Assembly (NCBI RefSeq): GCF_004359195.1
Contig: NZ_CP037954.1
Location: 558,001 to 622,000, forward strand
Direction of reading: 5' to 3'
From: Chryseobacterium salivictor
GTDB taxonomy: Bacteria; Bacteroidota; Bacteroidia; Flavobacteriales; Weeksellaceae
DNA: 64,000 nt
Position 1 is the first letter of the stretch. Each line of letters starts with the position of its first letter. The notes below the pieces were generated by a model. That model was given only the letters and a program-made list of their open reading frames with translations. It was not told where the DNA came from and searched no databases. The position numbers and the translations under genes were made by a program. Shown piece after piece: positions 62,196 through 64,000 of this stretch.

Positions 62196-63035
62196 TTATT
62201 CGAACTGCATTGTTAGAGGTAATCTGTAACGATATCTTACAGCTTGACCATTAATTTTTGCAGGAGACCATTTATTTTTTACAGACTTCACAGTTCGCAC
62301 TGCTTCAGCGTTAAATGTTTTGTTAGGGCCGTCAGCTTTAACATCGGTAATTGAACCATCCCGTTCAACTACGAAAGTAATTGTTGTTTTCACAACACCT
62401 TCATCCCCTTCCATTGCTCCGGTATCAAAATTGTTTTGAACACTGGATCTAAACTTGTTAATTCCACCCGGGAATTCAGCTAACTGCTCTACTTCCGTAT
62501 AAACCTGCGTTTCTGAAACCTGAGGTTTTACTTCTACCGACTGCACCTTTCCGGTTGATGGAGGCGGTGGCGGCGGTGCATAAGCAGGAGCTTTCACTCC
62601 TTCCTGAGCCACAACTCCTGTCGTTGTTTCCAACTGTTTTGAAATTGGCGGCGGTGGTGTCTCTACCTTAGGCGCTTTTACCGGCTCCGGCACTACGTTC
62701 TGAATCACCTCAATTTTAGGTTCTTCTTTTGGTGGCGGTGGTGGCGGTGGCGGTGGTTCGTTGGGCGTTTCTATAATTTGCTCCTGTTCCGGAAGAATGT
62801 CAATTAAATTGGCATTTACTTCTGTTGTTTCTTTCGCCGTCATTTGTTTTATTTTCATAATTACAAATGGGGTAATTGCGCAAACAAGGAATAAAACCGT
62901 TCCGAAGATGAAAGCTTTGGTAAGGACTGATCTATAACTTGTTCTTAAATCAAATGCACCATACGCTTTATTTCTATTTTCAAATACAATCTCATCCAAG
63001 GTAGGAGTCGTATTGTAAGTGTGTTCATCTGCCAT
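62196..63035 (-). CDS. TonB family energy transducer
   Basis: This 279-residue protein carries energy from the inner membrane to outer-membrane receptors. Residues about 35-60 form the single membrane anchor, with an N-terminal cytoplasmic part (LDEIVFENRNKAYGAFDLR) typical of Bacteroidota TonB. A proline-rich span (about 93-165, several PPPPPP runs) crosses the periplasm. The C-terminal TonB domain (about 190-279) has LAEFPGGINKFRSSVQNNF, VTFVVERDGSITDVK and the closing RYRYRLPLTMQFE. It follows two exbD genes and ends in a terminator. Confidence 0.94.
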   Translation of the reverse strand: MADEHTYNTTPTLDEIVFENRNKAYGAFDLRTSYRSVLTKAFIFGTVLFLVCAITPFVIMKIKQMTAKETTEVNANLIDILPEQEQIIETPNEPPPPPPPPPKEEPKIEVIQNVVPEPVKAPKVETPPPPISKQLETTTGVVAQEGVKAPAYAPPPPPPSTGKVQSVEVKPQVSETQVYTEVEQLAEFPGGINKFRSSVQNNFDTGAMEGDEGVVKTTITFVVERDGSITDVKADGPNKTFNAEAVRTVKSVKNKWSPAKINGQAVRYRYRLPLTMQFE

Positions 63036-63065
63036 TATTCTGTCTTTTAATATTAAACGTATCTT

Positions 63066-63635
63066 CTAGTTGGTCGGTTTAGCAGGAGCAGTTTTTGATT
63101 CCCCTACTTTTTTCTCATAAACAGCTTCTTCCCAAGGTTTAATATCGGTAATACCGTATATTTCATTTTTGGTAATGGCCATTTCATCTAGCATATCTAC
63201 GAAATTTTTATATACTGCATCGTCCGTTGGCTTAATGATCACCGTAAATTTGGCTGGATCTTTTGCTCTGGCTTTTGCCTGCTCGATTACTTTTGTAATC
63301 CCTTCTCTATCAAAAGTAGTTTCATTAAGAGTTGCTTCTGTAAGCTCATCTCTTGATAACTGGTGATAGAAAATCTTATTGTCTTTCCCTAAAATTATTG
63401 AAATAGAGTTTGATAAGTCAATTTCTGTATCAGGTGGTTTTTGGTTTTCTTTCGGTTTTGCCGGAAGACCTAAATCCATCACATTCGGTTTGTTAAAAGT
63501 GGTCACTAACATAAAGAATGTAATCAAAAGGAACGCCAAATCCACCATGGGGGTTAAATCTACGTGGGGTACCTGCTTTTTCGAGCGTACCTTTCCGCCT
63601 TTCCCGCTGTTGTCTTTTACTTGTACTTCTGCCAT
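63066..63635 (-). CDS. exbD: ExbD/TolR family biopolymer transporter
   Basis: This 189-residue protein has one membrane segment (about 28-48) with the proton-relay Asp in HVDLTPMVDLAFLLITFFML, the ExbD signature, and a periplasmic domain behind it. The cytoplasmic head is basic (SGKGGKVRSKKQ). With ExbB it forms the proton-driven motor for TonB. It is the second of two exbD genes in a row, separated from the first by only 7 nt. Start ATG at 63635. Confidence 0.95.
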   Translation of the reverse strand: MAEVQVKDNSGKGGKVRSKKQVPHVDLTPMVDLAFLLITFFMLVTTFNKPNVMDLGLPAKPKENQKPPDTEIDLSNSISIILGKDNKIFYHQLSRDELTEATLNETTFDREGITKVIEQAKARAKDPAKFTVIIKPTDDAVYKNFVDMLDEMAITKNEIYGITDIKPWEEAVYEKKVGESKTAPAKPTN

Positions 63636-63642
63636 TTCTTAA

Positions 63643-64000
63643 TTATTTTGCCACTTCCTGACTTGTTATTAACCAGAATTTCAAGAAATCAATATCTCTC
63701 AATCCTTCAAATAAAGATTTAACTTTAGGATACTCAGTGTCCACATCCCCTTTGATTGCTAATTTGTAATCAGGGTTGATGGCCAAACTTTGTTGTACCC
63801 AATCTATTAACTGTTTATTTGTACTATCCATAGGGATTCCCGTTTTGCTTTTAAAAGCTTTACGGTCTTCCTCTGAAAGATCCAAGAATCCTTTAAGTTG
63901 ATTCATCGGAACTCCAATTGACTGAACATTGGAAAAAGCAACTTTTTCCGGGTCAGTAAATTTCATACCATACTTCTCTCCCATTTTATCCAACAGAGCA
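63643..64000 (-). CDS. exbD: ExbD-family transporter, N-terminus outside the window
   Basis: This is the C-terminal part of a second ExbD-type protein. It reads LLDKMGEKYGMKFTDPEKVAFSNVQSIG and continues through INPDYKLAIKGDVDTEYPKVKSLFEGLRDIDFLKFWLITSQ to the stop. The reading frame is open to the window edge with no stop, so the membrane segment and start are beyond 64000. Flavobacteria typically have exbB just upstream of this gene. Methionines inside are not starts. Confidence 0.9.
   Translation of the reverse strand, partial: ALLDKMGEKYGMKFTDPEKVAFSNVQSIGVPMNQLKGFLDLSEEDRKAFKSKTGIPMDSTNKQLIDWVQQSLAINPDYKLAIKGDVDTEYPKVKSLFEGLRDIDFLKFWLITSQEVAK

Overview
The window is chromosomal DNA from a flavobacterium of the Chryseobacterium/Kaistella/Epilithonimonas group (Weeksellaceae). 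The evidence is an AT-rich genome, Bacteroidota-type promoters (TTG, 17-23 nt, TAnnTTTG), Bacteroidota-specific proteins (TamL-type BamA relative, CtlX, outer-membrane beta-barrel TonB receptor, the ExbD-ExbD-TonB locus) and a 16S rRNA whose 3' end lacks the normal anti-Shine-Dalgarno. The genus call rests on general family knowledge, not on an alignment.

Left part (1-16.9 kb): a DUF4142 lipoprotein, a dicarboxylate/amino-acid:cation symporter, a BON-domain lipoprotein with a BON/SH3b partner, an AlkB-like dioxygenase divergent from a secreted CocE/NonD hydrolase, a YebC regulator, an OmpA-family protein with thrombospondin-3 repeats, SmpB, an ABC-F ATPase with one degenerate ATP site, RecJ, a YghO/GNAT-like protein, an overlapping KefF-KefC type pair, and AroQ.

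Middle part (17-44.4 kb) is dominated by envelope biogenesis: TamB and its outer-membrane partner TamL, a BrkB/YihY membrane protein, a periplasmic amidase divergent from LptD, a DegQ/HtrA protease, a TonB-type outer-membrane receptor behind a leader hairpin, a POTRA-barrel protein and an MlaE-MlaF-MlaD lipid transporter. Interspersed are rpsT between two tRNA-Glu genes, RidA, an arginine-deiminase-family protein, CutC, the citrulline hydrolase CtlX and NadD.

Right part (44.4-58.7 kb): two complete rRNA operons (16S, tRNA-Ile, tRNA-Ala, 23S, 5S) lie in tandem on the minus strand with a period of 7312 bp. They look identical over about 5.8 kb. The roughly 1.4 kb between them holds a decayed ISAon1-like transposase and a structured-RNA-like element, and the outer flank holds an IS256-type fragment. 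Each operon has three readable tandem promoters. The identical block ends exactly at the -7 box of the most upstream one.

Right end (59.3-64 kb): a minus-strand locus typical of flavobacteria: ExbD (cut by the window edge), ExbD, TonB, then a small membrane protein, a PstS-like lipoprotein and a TPR protein.

I found no CRISPR array, prophage, restriction or defence island, or biosynthetic cluster. The most unusual signals are RNA-level: the altered 16S tail, the rrn promoter architecture, the inter-rrn structured element and the receptor-gene leader hairpin.
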